Of a stretch of DNA of 64,000 nt, positions 1 to 8,446 are shown piece by piece (the stretch's first letter is position 1; each line of letters opens with the position of its first letter). Made by a program: the position numbers and the translations under genes. The stretch lies in contig JAHBTU010000001.1 of assembly GCA_019638455.1 (NCBI GenBank), positions 511,501-575,500 of the forward strand, in the 5' to 3' direction. A model generated the notes under the pieces. That model did not search any database. It was not told the origin of the DNA and worked only from the letters and a program-made list of their open reading frames with translations. Origin of the DNA: Saprospiraceae bacterium. Lineage in GTDB: Bacteria; Bacteroidota; Bacteroidia; Chitinophagales; Saprospiraceae.

Positions 1-666
1 CTCATCAAGTCGCCATCCCCAGTCTTTGATGTCAGGGCGATGACTTTCATGGATTACCGCATTGAGCAAAAAGGAGAGACCCGTTTTGTGTATGTGTTGC
101 CTTTTTCCGCCACGGAAGCACTTGTTGAATTTACGGTGTTTTCCCCGGCGCTTTGCCCTGCCGACGAATACGACGCGATGTTGCGTGGCTACATCCGCGA
201 TTTTTTGAAAATAACAACCTACGAGGTGTTGGAAACCGAATTCGGGGTGATTCCGATGAGCGATTATCCTTTCACTCCACACACGGAGGGCAGGGTGGTG
301 CATATCGGGACGGCTGGCGGATTTGTGAAGGCTTCAAGCGGATATGCGTTCAAGCGCACACAGCGCAGAATAAAGGCTTTGGCCGATGCTTGGGAACGAA
401 GTGGCCAGCCTGCTCCAGAACTGCTTCGCTCCAAGTGGCGCTATCGTTTCTACGATGCCGTCCTGTTGCGGGTGTTGAAAGACAACGCAGTAGCCGGAAA
501 GGACTTTTTTACCAGTTTGTTTCAGCAGTTGCCCGCCCCGCTCGTGTTTCGTTTTTTGGACGAGGATGCTACCTTCGCCGATGATATTCGTTTGCTCAAT
601 GCGCCTCCTGCTTGGCCTTTTTTCAAAAAAGCGTTGCGGCAGATGCGGTATTATTCCAAAATTTAG
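1..666 (+). CDS. lycopene cyclase, C-terminal part (gene runs off the left edge)
   Basis: The reading frame is open from the first base, so the start lies outside the window. The visible part includes an FMDYR segment, which matches the F-M-D-(W/Y)-R signature of the CrtY/lycopene beta-cyclase family, and a SSGYAFKRT stretch typical of the family's C-terminal half. These FAD-dependent enzymes cyclise the ends of lycopene in carotenoid synthesis and sit at the membrane. The N-terminal Rossmann dinucleotide-binding part is missing from view. The TAG stop lies 12 bp before the likely coaE start, so the two genes are probably co-transcribed. Family call is from motif recognition. Confidence 0.82.
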   Translation, partial: LIKSPSPVFDVRAMTFMDYRIEQKGETRFVYVLPFSATEALVEFTVFSPALCPADEYDAMLRGYIRDFLKITTYEVLETEFGVIPMSDYPFTPHTEGRVVHIGTAGGFVKASSGYAFKRTQRRIKALADAWERSGQPAPELLRSKWRYRFYDAVLLRVLKDNAVAGKDFFTSLFQQLPAPLVFRFLDEDATFADDIRLLNAPPAWPFFKKALRQMRYYSKI

Positions 667-677
667 AATTTCAGACA

Positions 678-1295
678 ATGCCCGTTCCTCAACCTCTCTG
701 TCTTCGCGTCGGCATCACTGGCGGCATTGGCAGCGGGAAAAGCCTTGTGTGCCGGATGTTTGGCACCTTGGGGGTGCCTGTTTACTATGCCGATTTGTGG
801 GCAAAGTACCTGATAGATACCGACGCTGAAATAATGGAGGGCATCAAGGCTATTTTTGGTCAGGAGGCATATAGCGCATCGGGCGAGTACAACCGCCCTT
901 ATGTTGCAAAAATCGCCTTTGAAGTACCCGAAAAGTTGGCGGCCCTGAATGCCTTGGTCCATCCGGCTGTGGAGCGGCACAGTCGCGCATGGCACGATGA
1001 TTGGGCAGCTGCTGGTCAGCCCTACACGCTCAAGGAGGCTGCTTTGATGGTAGAAAGTGGCAGCCATCGGTATCTTGATGTGCTGATAGTGGTCACAGCG
1101 CCAGAGCGGTTGCGCATAGAGCGCGTGATGCAACGCGATGGTTTGAGTGCCGAGCAGGTGCGAGCACGCATGAAACACCAGCTTCCCGAAGCGGAAAAGG
1201 TGCGGCTTGCTGATTTCGTCATTGAAAACGACGGGCAGCACGCGCTGATTCCGCAAGTGTGGGCGATTCATCAGGCTATTTTGGGAAAACGTTGA
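678..1295 (+). CDS. coaE: dephospho-CoA kinase
   Basis: Catalyses the last step of coenzyme A synthesis, ATP-dependent 3'-phosphorylation of dephospho-CoA in the cytoplasm. A P-loop GGIGSGKS lies at residues 15-22, followed by the family-typical ADxWAK region (YYADLWAKY) and the NALVHPAVE motif. The 205-residue length is normal for CoaE. An upstream in-frame ATG exists inside the lycopene cyclase gene, but the ATG used here starts just before the conserved RVGITGG strand and avoids a 55-bp overlap. Confidence 0.95.
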   Translation: MPVPQPLCLRVGITGGIGSGKSLVCRMFGTLGVPVYYADLWAKYLIDTDAEIMEGIKAIFGQEAYSASGEYNRPYVAKIAFEVPEKLAALNALVHPAVERHSRAWHDDWAAAGQPYTLKEAALMVESGSHRYLDVLIVVTAPERLRIERVMQRDGLSAEQVRARMKHQLPEAEKVRLADFVIENDGQHALIPQVWAIHQAILGKR

Positions 1296-1317
1296 CAGGT
1301 TTTTTTCCAAAAAATGT

Positions 1318-1349
1318 TTTGAAAACCCCGTGTTGACTTCTTACTTTTG
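1318..1349 (+). promoter_or_regulatory. Bacteroidota-type promoter of rpmE
   Basis: TTTG (-33) is followed after 20 bp by TACTTTTG, an exact match to the TAnnTTTG -7 consensus of Bacteroidota primary sigma promoters. It lies about 55 bp before the L31 start. Direct sequence match; activity is inferred. Confidence 0.7.
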
Positions 1350-1404
1350 CGGCTCGAATTTTGAAAACGAAGGTTTACAACAAATTTTTGCAAAAAATAC
1401 AGTC

Positions 1405-1659
1405 ATGAAAAAAGATATCCATCCCGGCAGCTATCGCATGGTGGTGTTCAAAGACATCTCGACGGACGAGGCTTTTCTGAGCAAGTCCTGTGTGAACACC
1501 AAAGACACCATCGTGTGGGAAGACGGCAAAGAGTATCCGCTCGTGAAAATGGAAATTTCGGCTTATAGCCATCCGTTTTTCACTGGCAAAATGAAGTTTG
1601 TGGACACGGCTGGCCGTATTGACAAATTCAACAAGAAATTCGCAAAGTTTGCGAAATGA
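1405..1659 (+). CDS. rpmE2: 50S ribosomal protein L31 type B
   Basis: An 84-residue protein starting MKKDIHPG, with the [13 protein letters not shown] and DTAGRIDKF segments of the L31 family. The zinc-binding CxxC pair of type A L31 is absent (only one Cys), which makes it the zinc-independent type B form. An in-frame ATG 75 bp upstream overlaps the promoter; the chosen start gives the conserved MKKDIHP N-terminus. It has its own promoter and a likely terminator, so it appears to be a single-gene transcript. Confidence 0.95.
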   Translation: MKKDIHPGSYRMVVFKDISTDEAFLSKSCVNTKDTIVWEDGKEYPLVKMEISAYSHPFFTGKMKFVDTAGRIDKFNKKFAKFAK

Positions 1660-1687
1660 TTTCCACGCCATGCGTGGCGCGATTTTT

Positions 1688-1727
1688 GAAAAGTCCCGAT
1701 TCGCTCTCCGCTTGTTGGGGCTTTTTT
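1688..1727 (+). terminator. probable intrinsic terminator after rpmE2
   Basis: AAAAGTCCC pairs with GGGGCTTTT across a loop of about 19 nt and ends in a T-run (CTTTTTTG). The long loop makes it a moderate candidate. Confidence 0.5.
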
Positions 1728-1792
1728 GTTTTCATGCCTCGGTTCGCCAAACGCCCATACTTCCAACCGGCTGACGGGTTTCCCTTTTTTGA

Positions 1793-1860
1793 CTTTTGAC
1801 AGGATATACATGATTGACATGATTTTTTAGCCCTTTATACCCTGTTTATCCTGTCAAAAG
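1793..1860. repeat. intergenic inverted repeat, TTTTGACAGGA family
   Basis: CTTTTGACAGGATA and its exact complement TATCCTGTCAAAAG (14 bp arms) are separated by about 40 bp of AT-rich spacer that itself contains short ACATGATT repeats. It occupies the 283-bp gap between rpmE2 and the next gene, which otherwise shows nothing recognisable. A longer relative with the same arm core lies near 37.6 kb. Confidence 0.75.
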
Positions 1861-1943
1861 AACTATTCCCCAGAAAACTGTCAGCCAGTTGGGAACATAA
1901 GCGCCATGATTTTTCTGATGCCCATAATTGCTCCGCTTGATTA

Positions 1944-3152
1944 ATGAATATCATCTTGTTCGACTCCGACGCTCGCAATCACCTGCTGCCACTCACGGCC
2001 ACCCGACCAATGGGAGAGCTGAGAGTAGGCGTACTCACGTTGCGCGAAAAATGGGAGCGTATGCTGCGTGGCTCTGCCTCCTACATCACGCAGGAGTACC
2101 TTCAGGAAAAATTTCCCATCCACATCGAAGATGAAAATCTAATCGTCAACGCGGGTGTGCTGCCGAATGAAAAACTCTGCCGGCGCATCAAAGAGTTGAA
2201 ACCCAGTGAGGCCTTATTGCTCAATGGGGAACTGTTGGCGGCTCGTCTCAACGAACATCAATTTGAGCAATTGATTGAGGATGAGGAGGTACATTCGCTA
2301 CAGGGGACGGAATTGGATGCTGAAATTCCAGTGGTCGAGATAAAGCGACTGTGGGAGCTGACTTTGCTCAACAAACAAGCTATACCCGACGATTTCGCCC
2401 TGCTGACCAAAGGCCGCAAATCGCAACCTATCTCAGACACCAATCGTGTCGTAGGCCCTATTCAAAATTTGTTTGTGGAAGAAGGGGTGACGATGGAGTG
2501 CTGCACGCTCAATGTCACCACCGGGCCGATATACATTGGCAAAAACACCGAGTTGATGGAAGGGGTCGCCTTGCGCGGCCCAGTAGCCATCGGCGCGGAC
2601 ACGATTGTCAAGATGGGCGCAAAAATATACGGCCCCACCACCATCGGCCCCGGCTGCCGGGTGGGCGGGGAGGTGACACGTTCGATTATGCTTGCCAATT
2701 CGAACAAGGCTCATGACGGCTTTTTGGGCGATGCGGTTTTGGGCGAGTGGTGCAACATCGGTGCGGACACCAACAATTCCAACTTGAAAAACAACTATGG
2801 CGAGGTAAAACTGTGGAATTACGAGACCGAGCGTTTTGAAAAAACCGGCCAGCAGTTCGTCGGCCTCATCATGGGCGACCACTCGAAGTGCGGCATCAAC
2901 ACGATGTTCAACACTGGCACGGTGATAGGAGTGTTTGCCAATGTGTTTGGTGCAGGTTTTTTGCGCAACTTTATCCCCGATTTTGCGTGGGGCGGCGACG
3001 GCGGTGGCTATCGAACCTATAAATTCGCCGATGCCTGCACCACCGCTGCCGTCGTGATGGCACGCCGCAACCAACAATTTACGGACCTCGACAAGGCTAT
3101 TTTCTACCACGTTTACGACCGGACGATGAAATTCCGCTCGTGGGAAAAGTAG
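1944..3152 (+). CDS. GlmU-like sugar nucleotidyltransferase
   Basis: A 402-residue protein with an unusual N-terminal domain (MNIILFDSDARNHLLPLTATRP, RPMGELRVG) and a left-handed beta-helix region of imperfect hexapeptide repeats around residues 195-340 (IGKNTELMEG, IGADTIVKMG, IGPGCRVGG). This matches the Bacteroidota GlmU-related family (TIGR03991 type), thought to transfer nucleotidyl groups to sugar phosphates, perhaps including UDP-GlcNAc synthesis. The substrate is not shown by sequence. It overlaps the purM start by 13 bp, so the two are probably translated from one mRNA. Confidence 0.82.
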   Translation: MNIILFDSDARNHLLPLTATRPMGELRVGVLTLREKWERMLRGSASYITQEYLQEKFPIHIEDENLIVNAGVLPNEKLCRRIKELKPSEALLLNGELLAARLNEHQFEQLIEDEEVHSLQGTELDAEIPVVEIKRLWELTLLNKQAIPDDFALLTKGRKSQPISDTNRVVGPIQNLFVEEGVTMECCTLNVTTGPIYIGKNTELMEGVALRGPVAIGADTIVKMGAKIYGPTTIGPGCRVGGEVTRSIMLANSNKAHDGFLGDAVLGEWCNIGADTNNSNLKNNYGEVKLWNYETERFEKTGQQFVGLIMGDHSKCGINTMFNTGTVIGVFANVFGAGFLRNFIPDFAWGGDGGGYRTYKFADACTTAAVVMARRNQQFTDLDKAIFYHVYDRTMKFRSWEK

Positions 3153-4369
3153 GAAACCTACATCCCTCAACCCAAGACCTGCAATTTCGCTTGAAAGAGA
3201 ACCTAAAATATGATTTGAGAGGAGTGTCTGCTTCCAAAACGGAGGTGCATGCCGCTATCAAGCACTTGGACAAAGGCTTGTATCCCAACGCTTTTTGCAA
3301 AATACTGCCTGATTGGGCAGCAGGCAGCGAGCGCCATTGCAACCTGCTTCACGCCGACACGGCGGGCACCAAAACAAGCCTTGCCTACCTTTATTGGCGC
3401 GAGACGGGCGACCTATCCGTGTGGCCGGGCGTGGCCCAAGATGCCATCGTGATGAATCTCGACGACATGGCGTGTGTGGGCTGCACCGACAATATCCTGC
3501 TCAGCAGCACCATCGGGCGCAACAAGATTTTGATACCCGGCGAAGTGATTGCTGCCGTGATTCGGGGCACCTCTGATTTTGTGGAGAAAATGCAGCGCCA
3601 TGGCGTGAATATACATCTGGCAGGGGGCGAGACGGCGGATGTGGGCGACATCGTGCGGACGATTGACGTGGGTTTTACGGCCTTTGCGCGCATGAGACGC
3701 AGCGAGGTGCTGCTGAATGATATTCGCCCCGGCGATGTGATTGTTGGGCTTGCCTCTTTCGGCCAGTCGGTCTATGAGGACGAGTACAATGGCGGCATGG
3801 GGAGCAACGGCCTCACCGCTGCGCGTCACGATGTGTTGTCAAAAATGTATGCGGAAAAATACCCGGAGAGTTTTGACCCAAAATTGCCGAACGAGGTCGT
3901 TTATACTGGCAATCAAAAACTTACCAACCCAATCACCATCAACCACCACCAACTCACTATTGGGAAACTAATCCTCTCCCCGACGCGCACTTACCTCCCC
4001 GTGCTACAAGCGGTGTTGAGCAAATACAGGAAAAAAATTCATGGGCTTATTCACGTCACGGGCGGTGGGCAGACGAAGGTGCTGAAATTCGTGAAAGACG
4101 TGCACATCCTGAAAAACAACCTTTTTGATTTGCCGCCGTTATTTCGCCTGATTCAAGAAAGCAGCAGCACCGATTGGCGCGAGATGTATCAGGTGTTCAA
4201 CATGGGCCACCGCATGGAGATTTATTTGCCTGCCCGATATGCCGACGACGTGATGGCAATTGCCGAAAAGTATGGCATCGAAGCCCGCATCATCGGGCGA
4301 GTCGAACGAGCGCAAGGCGAGCAAGTAACAGTGGAAAGCCCTCATGGGAAATTTGAATTCAATAGCTGA
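3140..4369 (+). CDS. purM: phosphoribosylformylglycinamidine cyclo-ligase, Bacteroidota type
   Basis: AIR synthetase of de novo purine synthesis, closing the imidazole ring with ATP. Recognised from KYDLRGVSASK near the N-terminus, HADTAGTKTSLAY, LDDMACVGCTDN, STIGRNK, GGETADVGD and NGGMGSNGLT, all characteristic of Bacteroidota PurM (AIRS fold). The ATG start overlaps the upstream gene by 13 bp and adds about 20 non-conserved residues. A TTG at 3191 immediately before the conserved ENLKYDLRG is an alternative start. Length (409, or 392 with TTG) suits the family. Confidence 0.9.
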   Translation: MGKVGNLHPSTQDLQFRLKENLKYDLRGVSASKTEVHAAIKHLDKGLYPNAFCKILPDWAAGSERHCNLLHADTAGTKTSLAYLYWRETGDLSVWPGVAQDAIVMNLDDMACVGCTDNILLSSTIGRNKILIPGEVIAAVIRGTSDFVEKMQRHGVNIHLAGGETADVGDIVRTIDVGFTAFARMRRSEVLLNDIRPGDVIVGLASFGQSVYEDEYNGGMGSNGLTAARHDVLSKMYAEKYPESFDPKLPNEVVYTGNQKLTNPITINHHQLTIGKLILSPTRTYLPVLQAVLSKYRKKIHGLIHVTGGGQTKVLKFVKDVHILKNNLFDLPPLFRLIQESSSTDWREMYQVFNMGHRMEIYLPARYADDVMAIAEKYGIEARIIGRVERAQGEQVTVESPHGKFEFNS

Positions 4370-4447
4370 TAACGGTTGATGAGTGCGAGGAGGTTGAGAG
4401 CCAACCCATCGCCCATGCTCGTCAATCCCGATAAACTTGTCTATGCA

Positions 4448-4975
4448 ATGAGAGAACTGCTCTTTTTCATCCTGTTTGCAAATGCATTTTTGGCCTGCAC
4501 CGACAAAGAGGCAACGCTTCGTGGCCGCTTGGCCGCGCTCGACAAGGAATTTGGCGGAGCAGCGGTGACAGATACGTCGAAAGCCCAAGAGTTCATCGTC
4601 ACCGCCGAGCAACTGGCCAGCATCGTGGAAAAATCCGATACCAACCAAAGTGTCGAATTGTTGCTAAAGGCTGCTGGTTTGGCCAAAACAGTCGGTAGTT
4701 TTGACAAATCACTCGCACTCTACAAGACTGTGACAGAGCGCTTTTCGCAACACCCGCAAGCGTCCACGGCGTTTTTTATGGTTGGCTTTGTCTATGCCAA
4801 CGATTTGCGCGAATTGGAAAAAGGAAAGGCTGCTTACGAATTGTTTTTGGAAAAATACCCCAACGACCCCATGGCCGAATCGGCTCGCGGTGAGATTCGG
4901 AATCTTGGCAGACCTGCCGACGAAATCATCAAGGATTTCATGCAAAACAACCCAGACAGCACGCTGGTGAACTGA
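4448..4975 (+). CDS. TPR-containing lipoprotein
   Basis: The 175-residue protein begins MRELLFFILFANAFLACT, a lipoprotein signal peptide with lipobox FLAC. The rest is helical with tetratricopeptide-like repeats (SFDKSLALYKTV, ELEKGKAAYELFLEKYPNDP), the pattern of BamD/YbgF-like periplasmic scaffold proteins. The ATG was chosen because it starts directly at the signal peptide; an upstream in-frame ATG adds 24 polar residues. It lies 11 bp before a second TPR lipoprotein. The exact partner is unknown. Confidence 0.75.
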   Translation: MRELLFFILFANAFLACTDKEATLRGRLAALDKEFGGAAVTDTSKAQEFIVTAEQLASIVEKSDTNQSVELLLKAAGLAKTVGSFDKSLALYKTVTERFSQHPQASTAFFMVGFVYANDLRELEKGKAAYELFLEKYPNDPMAESARGEIRNLGRPADEIIKDFMQNNPDSTLVN

Positions 4976-4986
4976 ACCCTCTTGCT

Positions 4987-5823
4987 ATGCGCTTTTTCAT
5001 CCTCTTGTTTGTTGGCCTCATCCTTCTTGGCTCGGCTTGCCGTCAGCCCGACCTCTCGGTGCAAATAGCCAATTTGGAAATGGCTCAACAACAAACTCAC
5101 AGCCCTGAAAGAGCCGATTCGTTGCTATTGCTTTACCATGCGACGGTGGAGAAGCACCCCGACCTATCCGAACAAAACCTGCGTTTTCTGACCAAGGCCG
5201 CCGAGATAAAGTTTTTCAGGCAAAAAGACAACGTGACAGCTGTACGCTGGCTCAATGACGCAATTGCACGGCACGGCAAAGGACAAGACGTGTCGGAGCC
5301 AATCGGTCTGCTGGCTCGTATATGGCTGGCCTACAAGTACAGGGCGACCTTCGATTTGACCGGAAAACCCGATGATATTGACCTCATGCGTGCCAATTTG
5401 ATGCGCAACATGAGGTGGATAGATTCCTGTTTGGTGCGACTGGAAAGAGAAATGGGCACTCCGCCCGCACTCGATGCGACAAAAGCAGCGGCATATATCG
5501 AGGTGGCGGAAGGTTATGCCATTTTGCTTGAATCGGGCAGCCCCGCCAAACATGGTGATTTGATGTTTAGCGCCGCCCAAGTCGCCCATGCCATTGGGGA
5601 GGCAAATAAGGCGGTACAGTTGTACTATAAGGTAGGGGAGGGGCTTCCGTGGCACCCGAAAGCGCCCCATTCGCTGCTTGAAATGGGGCGCTTGTACGAA
5701 AACGACAATGATACGGAGAGAGCAAAATCTGCTTACGGCACCATACTCCGATACTATCCGCAGCACCCCGATGTCGCCGACGATGCCCAAGCAGCCCTAA
5801 AAAGGCTCGGCACGACAAAATGA
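4987..5823 (+). CDS. TPR-containing lipoprotein
   Basis: Begins MRFFILLFVGLILLGSACR, a clear lipoprotein signal with lipobox GSAC. The 278-residue body has TPR-like segments (ANKAVQLYYKVGEGLPWHPKAP and NDTERAKSAYGTILRYYPQHPD). It is probably exported and membrane-anchored, acting as a protein-interaction scaffold. It follows a shorter TPR lipoprotein and overlaps the next gene by ATGA, so translation is likely coupled. Confidence 0.75.
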   Translation: MRFFILLFVGLILLGSACRQPDLSVQIANLEMAQQQTHSPERADSLLLLYHATVEKHPDLSEQNLRFLTKAAEIKFFRQKDNVTAVRWLNDAIARHGKGQDVSEPIGLLARIWLAYKYRATFDLTGKPDDIDLMRANLMRNMRWIDSCLVRLEREMGTPPALDATKAAAYIEVAEGYAILLESGSPAKHGDLMFSAAQVAHAIGEANKAVQLYYKVGEGLPWHPKAPHSLLEMGRLYENDNDTERAKSAYGTILRYYPQHPDVADDAQAALKRLGTTK

Positions 5824-6719
5824 CCACCTCCTTCGCCCAACAGTTCCTGCGTTTTGCACGCGATGCCGGGCCAAGCTGCCGATTGCGCCTTGCGCCCACG
5901 CCTTCTGGTTTCCTGCATATTGGCAACGCCCTGAACTTTGCCCTCAATTGGCTTGTGGCGCGACTCCACGGCGGGCATATCCTGCTACGGATTGACGACC
6001 TTGACGCGGAGCGCAAACGCCCCGAATATGTCGCCGATGTTTTCGAGAGCCTCGAATGGCTGGGGCTGGATTGGGATGAAGGGCCGGGGGATTTGCGAGT
6101 TGCGATTGAGGGCGTGTTGCAGGATTTTGAAAAAAACTGGTCTCAACATCGGCGTTTGCCACTCTATTTCGGCGCGATGGGACGATTGCGCGAAACAGGG
6201 CTTCTCTTTGCCTGCCGAAAATCGCGCCGCGACCTCGTGCCGTTCGGGGGCGATTACCCGCCTGAGTTTAGAGAGCAGGGCTTGAGCCTCGACGTTCCCG
6301 ACGTGGCTTGGCGCATCAAAACGCCGCCGGGTTTTCCGCTACCCGATTTCGTGGTGCGCCGTCGCGACGGTCTTCCGGCCTACCAATTGGCCAGTCTGGT
6401 GGACGATGTCCATTTCGGCATCACGCACGTCATTCGCGGGGCAGACTTGGAGGCTTCCACGCAGGCGCAATTGTTCCTCGCTTCGTGTTTGGAAGAGACC
6501 AATTTTCTAAAAATCAAATTTTTGCATCACCCGCTCATCGAGGATGAAGCGGGGGAAAAACTCTCCAAGTCGGCAGGAGCCAGCGCCTTGAAATCCATGC
6601 GCGAACGCGGGGAGGATGCTGGGGGGGTATTTCGGCGGGTCGCTGAAATGTTGGGCTGGCACGAGCACCAAAGGCCTGGTACGGCAGCGGCGCTGCTTCG
6701 CCTCATCCGTGCGGCTTAG
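5820..6719 (+). CDS. glutamyl-Q tRNA(Asp) synthetase-like / class I GluRS-related protein
   Basis: A 299-residue truncated GluRS homologue. It has the class I HIGH-type motif (PSGFLHIGNALNFA), LLRIDDLDAERKRPEYV and a KMSKS-type motif (EKLSKSAGA), but no anticodon-binding domain, as in the GluQ (YadB) family that glutamylates queuosine in tRNA(Asp). The usual zinc-binding Cys cluster is not evident. Function in Bacteroidota is inferred from family architecture. The ATGA overlap with the upstream lipoprotein gene is probably fortuitous for function. Confidence 0.8.
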   Translation: MTTSFAQQFLRFARDAGPSCRLRLAPTPSGFLHIGNALNFALNWLVARLHGGHILLRIDDLDAERKRPEYVADVFESLEWLGLDWDEGPGDLRVAIEGVLQDFEKNWSQHRRLPLYFGAMGRLRETGLLFACRKSRRDLVPFGGDYPPEFREQGLSLDVPDVAWRIKTPPGFPLPDFVVRRRDGLPAYQLASLVDDVHFGITHVIRGADLEASTQAQLFLASCLEETNFLKIKFLHHPLIEDEAGEKLSKSAGASALKSMRERGEDAGGVFRRVAEMLGWHEHQRPGTAAALLRLIRAA

Positions 6720-7894
6720 TTTTCTTCTGCATATTTCATTTGCCAGTCCTCTACTTTTTTGGTGCGTTTCCAGCCCTCGGCAGCGCAGAGGTCGGCAATT
6801 TCCTTCGCTCTTTTTGCCAGTTCGGTGCCGGGGTATTTTTGCTGGATGTAGGCCCACACTTGCTTGTAGCGTTCATCAATGGCCTGTGTCTCGTAGTCGT
6901 AGGTGGGCGTGTTGTCGGCACCGTTCACGAGCACAAGGCGCGTCCATTGCTCGCTTTGCTTCGTTTGTTCGTTCAGTAAGAAATAAGGGTTTTCCCGATT
7001 GAATTTTTCCCAGAACGCGCTGCGGTTGGCGAGTTCTTCCAGGGAAATGATGATGCCGCCATCGTCCCATGCCCGGTGATTGATTTCGTGGGTTTGCTGG
7101 TCGAGAAACGCCTTCATGGTAGGGGTTGTTTTTGGGCCAAAAAAGGCTCGCAGTTTGTTCCAGTCAGTCGTTGGGAATATCATGCCCTCGCCTTGTTCCA
7201 AACCAAAGCCATTTTCTGCCAACGATTTTGAGAGGGGATATTTGTTCATGTCGAACTTGTTTTCGGAGATGGCTTGGTAGTCGTTTTCCGTCCAGTTCAT
7301 TTGTTCGGTAAGTTGATAAAACTCGCCTTCGGCCTCCATGCGACGAAGAAAACGTTCCAATAGGATAAAAGCCGCATCGGCGAGGGGGCCGTTTGCTGTG
7401 CCGAATTGGGCGGTCACATAGTCCCACGCCTTTTTGCCGCTGTCCAATTTTTTGGCATCCAGCGTGCGGAGAAAAGTGGCGAGTTGCGCGATGCTGGCAA
7501 AATCGGGGCTTCCGTCTTTGGGGCCGGCATAGATGCGCATCAAGGCTCCGCCATAAGCCCAGCCCGTATGCTGCGTAGGGCTGTTCACAATTATTTTGTG
7601 ATATGGCTCATTGTAAGTGAGGTTGCGCAAGGTAGCTTCTTCGCGGTTGTTCGAAATGTCGCCAGTACCTTCCACGAGGGTGTTTTCCGCGATTTGTACG
7701 AGCACTTTACCGCTTTTGTTTGGCTCTTCTCGCAGGTTGAGTTTGTCCACCGTGACGATGTAGAGGATGAGTGCTGGCTTGGCGGCAGAGGGGGTAGGGG
7801 AGGAGGTGTCGTCCTTTTTGTTGTCTTGCTTGCAGGCCGCAAAGGTGACAGCCGACAGGATGATGGTGCTGAGGAGAGCGTAGGTTGATTTCAT
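6716..7894 (-). CDS. SH3-domain lipoprotein
   Basis: Starts MKSTYALLSTIILSAVTFAACKQ, a lipoprotein signal peptide with lipobox FAAC; the start was moved 12 codons in from the longest frame for this reason. Residues of about 45-120 resemble a bacterial SH3 domain (VDKLNLREEPNKSGKV, then HTGWAYGGALMRIY). The remaining ~270 residues are not recognised. SH3 domains of this kind usually bind cell-wall peptide or mediate contacts in the periplasm. Its stop codon overlaps the convergent GluQ-like gene by 4 bp. Confidence 0.72.
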   Translation of the reverse strand: MKSTYALLSTIILSAVTFAACKQDNKKDDTSSPTPSAAKPALILYIVTVDKLNLREEPNKSGKVLVQIAENTLVEGTGDISNNREEATLRNLTYNEPYHKIIVNSPTQHTGWAYGGALMRIYAGPKDGSPDFASIAQLATFLRTLDAKKLDSGKKAWDYVTAQFGTANGPLADAAFILLERFLRRMEAEGEFYQLTEQMNWTENDYQAISENKFDMNKYPLSKSLAENGFGLEQGEGMIFPTTDWNKLRAFFGPKTTPTMKAFLDQQTHEINHRAWDDGGIIISLEELANRSAFWEKFNRENPYFLLNEQTKQSEQWTRLVLVNGADNTPTYDYETQAIDERYKQVWAYIQQKYPGTELAKRAKEIADLCAAEGWKRTKKVEDWQMKYAEEN

Positions 7895-7967
7895 CGTGTG
7901 TAGTGATTTGTCAAGCCCCCGTTCACGCAAGGGAGGACGGGGGCTTGAGGCATTTTTAGAATGGAGG

Positions 7968-8414
7968 TTATTCGCAGGTCACGCGCTCGAAGGTTTCCGA
8001 CCAAGAGGCGGTGGCCTTGTCTTTGAGCCGGAGCACGCCGTCTTGACCTGATTCCAGTTCGCCGTTGGCTTTCATGGCTTTGCCGCCTTCGATTTTGACC
8101 ATGATTTCCTGCGACTGGGTTTGGCCTTCTACGGTATGTGTCCAAATGGCGGTGATGATGTCGCCTTCTTTTTTTCCTTTAAAAGTGCCGCGTGCGTCGT
8201 CTTTTTCCGCAAAATCGTATTCAAGCACGCCGCCTACCTCGGCATTGAGCTCGGAGAATTGAAGTGTGAGGACCGAACCATCGGGTAGGCGAGATTCGAA
8301 GCACTGGATGGTGGCTTGAGGGGCGGTTCCCTGGGTGGTGGCAGGTTTTTCGGGTTGCTTGCAGAAGGCAAAGATGAGACCGATAATTAGGGCGCTTAGA
8401 GAGAGTTTGTTCAT
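7968..8414 (-). CDS. small lipoprotein of unknown function
   Basis: A 148-residue protein with signal peptide MNKLSLSALIIGLIFAFCKQ (lipobox FAFC) and a predicted beta-rich body (VLTLQFSELNAEVGGVLEY, GTFKGKKEGDIITAIWT). A longer in-frame start reaches into nuoN and is rejected because the signal peptide begins at the chosen Met. It follows nuoN by 33 bp on the same strand and may be the distal end of the nuo transcript. Family not recognised. Confidence 0.65.
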   Translation of the reverse strand: MNKLSLSALIIGLIFAFCKQPEKPATTQGTAPQATIQCFESRLPDGSVLTLQFSELNAEVGGVLEYDFAEKDDARGTFKGKKEGDIITAIWTHTVEGQTQSQEIMVKIEGGKAMKANGELESGQDGVLRLKDKATASWSETFERVTCE

Positions 8415-8446
8415 CTTATAAAGTTTTAAATAAAACATTCGAATCG